From: DASSJM01 sp049587975
GTDB taxonomy: Bacteria; Actinomycetota; UBA4738; HRBIN12
Assembly (NCBI GenBank): GCA_049587975.1
Contig: JBAVEY010000367.1
Location: 1 to 5,330, forward strand
DNA: 5,330 nt
Direction of reading: 5' to 3'
The notes under the pieces were generated by a model, which saw only the letters and a list, made by a program, of their open reading frames with translations, ran no database searches and had not been told where the DNA came from. The position numbers and the translations under genes were made by a program. Below are positions 4,077 to 5,330 of this stretch, piece by piece; positions within the stretch are counted from its first letter, which is position 1, and each line of letters starts with the position of its first letter.

Positions 4077-5330
4077 GCGACCGTGAGCGTCCCGGTGGAG
4101 CGGCCCGGCGGCCTGCTCCGGCGTCCGCACGAGACGACGGGGTTCTGGAGCTGGATCACGACCGTCGACCACAAGAAGATCGGGATCTTGTACGGGATCA
4201 CGGCCTTCGCCTTCTTCCTGATCGGCGGGAGTGAGGCCCTGCTGATCCGGCTGCAGCTCGCGCGGCCCGACCAGAGCATCCTCGAGCCCGCCGTCTACAA
4301 CGAGCTGTTCACGATGCATGGCATCACGATGGTGTTCCTGGTGGTGATGCCGTTGTCGGCGGCGTTCTTCAACTACCTGCTCCCGCTCATGATCGGGGCG
4401 CGCGACGTGGTCTTCCCGCGCCTGAACGCCTTCAGCTATTGGGCGTTCCTGTTCGCCGGGCTGTTCATCTACTCGAGCTGGTTCCTGGGCGGGGCGCCGA
4501 ACGGAGGGTGGTTCGGCTACGCGCCGAACTCGGTCATCGACCCGACACGGGGGATGACCTTCTACGCGATCGGCCTGCTGATCGCCGGGATCGCGTCGAC
4601 TGTTTCGGCCGTGAACCTCGCGGTCACGATCCTCAACATGCGGGCGCCCGGGATGACGTTGTTCCGGATGCCGGTGTTCGTGTGGATGGGCCTGGTCGTC
4701 CAGCTGCTCCTCGCGTTCAGCCTCCCGGTGATCACGATCGGCCTGGTCGAGCTCCTGCTCGACCGGCTGTTCGGGACGCACTTCTTCGACGTCTCGGCGG
4801 GCGGGAGCCCGGTGCTGTGGCAGCACCTGTTCTGGCTGTTCGGCCACCCCGAGGTCTACATCCTGGTCCTGCCGGCGATGGGGATCGTGTCCGAGATCCT
4901 GCCGGTGTTCAGCCGCAAGCCGCTGTTCGGCTACCAGTTCGTGGTCTTCAGCGGCATCGCGATCGGTTTCATCGGCTTCGGGGTGTGGGTCCACCACATG
5001 TTCGCCGTGGGGCTCGGACCGATCGCGAACACGGCGTTCGGGATCTCCACGATGATCATCGCGATCCCGACCGGGGTGAAGATCTTCAACTGGCTCGGGA
5101 CGATGTGGAAGGGCGACCTGACGTTCCCGACGCCGATGCTGTTCGCGATCGGGTTCGTCTCGATGTTCGTCATCGGCGGGCTGTCGGGTGTCACGCACTC
5201 GGTCGTGCCGTCGGACTACCAGCAGACGGACACGTACTACGTGGTGGCGCATTTCCACTACGTGCTCTTCGGGGGCGCGATCTTCGGGCTGTTCGCCGGC
5301 ATGTACTACTGGTGGCCGAAGGTGTTCGGG
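4074..5330 (+). CDS. ctaD: Cytochrome c oxidase subunit I, A1 type (3' end outside window)
   Basis: The first 419 codons of the catalytic subunit, which reduces oxygen to water and pumps protons, are present; a typical family member is about 530-570 residues, so roughly a quarter is missing at the right edge. All ligands seen: haem a H82 (TMHGITMVF) and H395; haem a3 H393 (VAHFHYV); CuB H258, H307 and H308, with Y262, the residue that crosslinks to His in GHPEVY. D-channel residues are D111, N100, N118 and E260; the Glu in GHPEV marks the A1 class. K-channel residues T333 and K336 lie in IPTGVK. No frameshift is visible. The start is TTG with GAGG upstream. It shares an operon with ctaC; subunits III and IV are expected beyond the edge. 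The residues argue for a canonical proton-pumping oxidase and against cbb3, ba3 or nitric oxide reductase. Confidence 0.97.
   Translation, partial: MATVSVPVERPGGLLRRPHETTGFWSWITTVDHKKIGILYGITAFAFFLIGGSEALLIRLQLARPDQSILEPAVYNELFTMHGITMVFLVVMPLSAAFFNYLLPLMIGARDVVFPRLNAFSYWAFLFAGLFIYSSWFLGGAPNGGWFGYAPNSVIDPTRGMTFYAIGLLIAGIASTVSAVNLAVTILNMRAPGMTLFRMPVFVWMGLVVQLLLAFSLPVITIGLVELLLDRLFGTHFFDVSAGGSPVLWQHLFWLFGHPEVYILVLPAMGIVSEILPVFSRKPLFGYQFVVFSGIAIGFIGFGVWVHHMFAVGLGPIANTAFGISTMIIAIPTGVKIFNWLGTMWKGDLTFPTPMLFAIGFVSMFVIGGLSGVTHSVVPSDYQQTDTYYVVAHFHYVLFGGAIFGLFAGMYYWWPKVFG

Noticed and set aside
2775..5258. An 827-codon open frame on the minus strand
   Set aside because: It is in exact codon register with coxB and ctaD on the other strand (both start at positions divisible by three). 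It stays open because the sense genes avoid TTA, CTA and TCA codons, which are rare at this GC content. Its product is repetitive Arg/Asp/His/Pro-rich text with no domain, and coxB and ctaD have complete catalytic residues.

Overview
The window is very GC-rich chromosomal DNA. Codons strongly prefer G or C in the third position, GTG and TTG starts are common, and one gene looks leaderless. This suggests a high-GC lineage such as a deep-branching actinobacterium, or possibly a Chloroflexota-like relative. Assignment below phylum is not supportable from this sequence. No mobile element, CRISPR array or RNA gene was seen.

The layout is two divergent gene groups separated by a 248-base control region. 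The minus-strand group, read right to left, holds four genes. They are a small two-helix membrane protein (1446-1796), a two-cluster [4Fe-4S] ferredoxin-type protein (1033-1431), a cytochrome b6-type diheme subunit (253-1005), and the start of a protein with an Ala/Pro-rich tail that runs off the left edge (1-234). They are closely spaced, each with a plausible ribosome binding site, and look like one operon. The cytochrome b is the short b6 form. It has four haem-ligand histidines at b6f-like spacing, the Cys that in b6f and Bacillus complexes binds an extra haem (c_n/c_i), and an ending nearly identical to plant and cyanobacterial b6. No Rieske protein lies in the window; a ferredoxin sits beside cytochrome b instead.

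The plus-strand group holds ccdA (2045-2791), ctaC/coxB with a fused cytochrome c domain (2931-4061) and the first 419 codons of ctaD/coxA (4074-5330, running off the right edge). CoxB and CoxA carry all expected metal ligands and proton-channel residues of an A1-type caa3 oxidase. CcdA supplies reducing power across the membrane for cytochrome c maturation, which the fused c domain requires. Together the two groups encode most of a menaquinol-to-oxygen branch: quinol is oxidised by a b6-type complex, electrons pass to the c domain of CoxB, then to CuA, haem a and the haem a3-CuB centre.

The most striking non-coding element is a perfect 18-bp inverted repeat, TTGTGAA-TCGG-TTCACAA (1928-1945), in the divergent control region. 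It matches the consensus operator of the NADH/NAD+ sensor Rex and also contains a CRP-type core. It suggests redox or cAMP-linked control of the respiratory genes.
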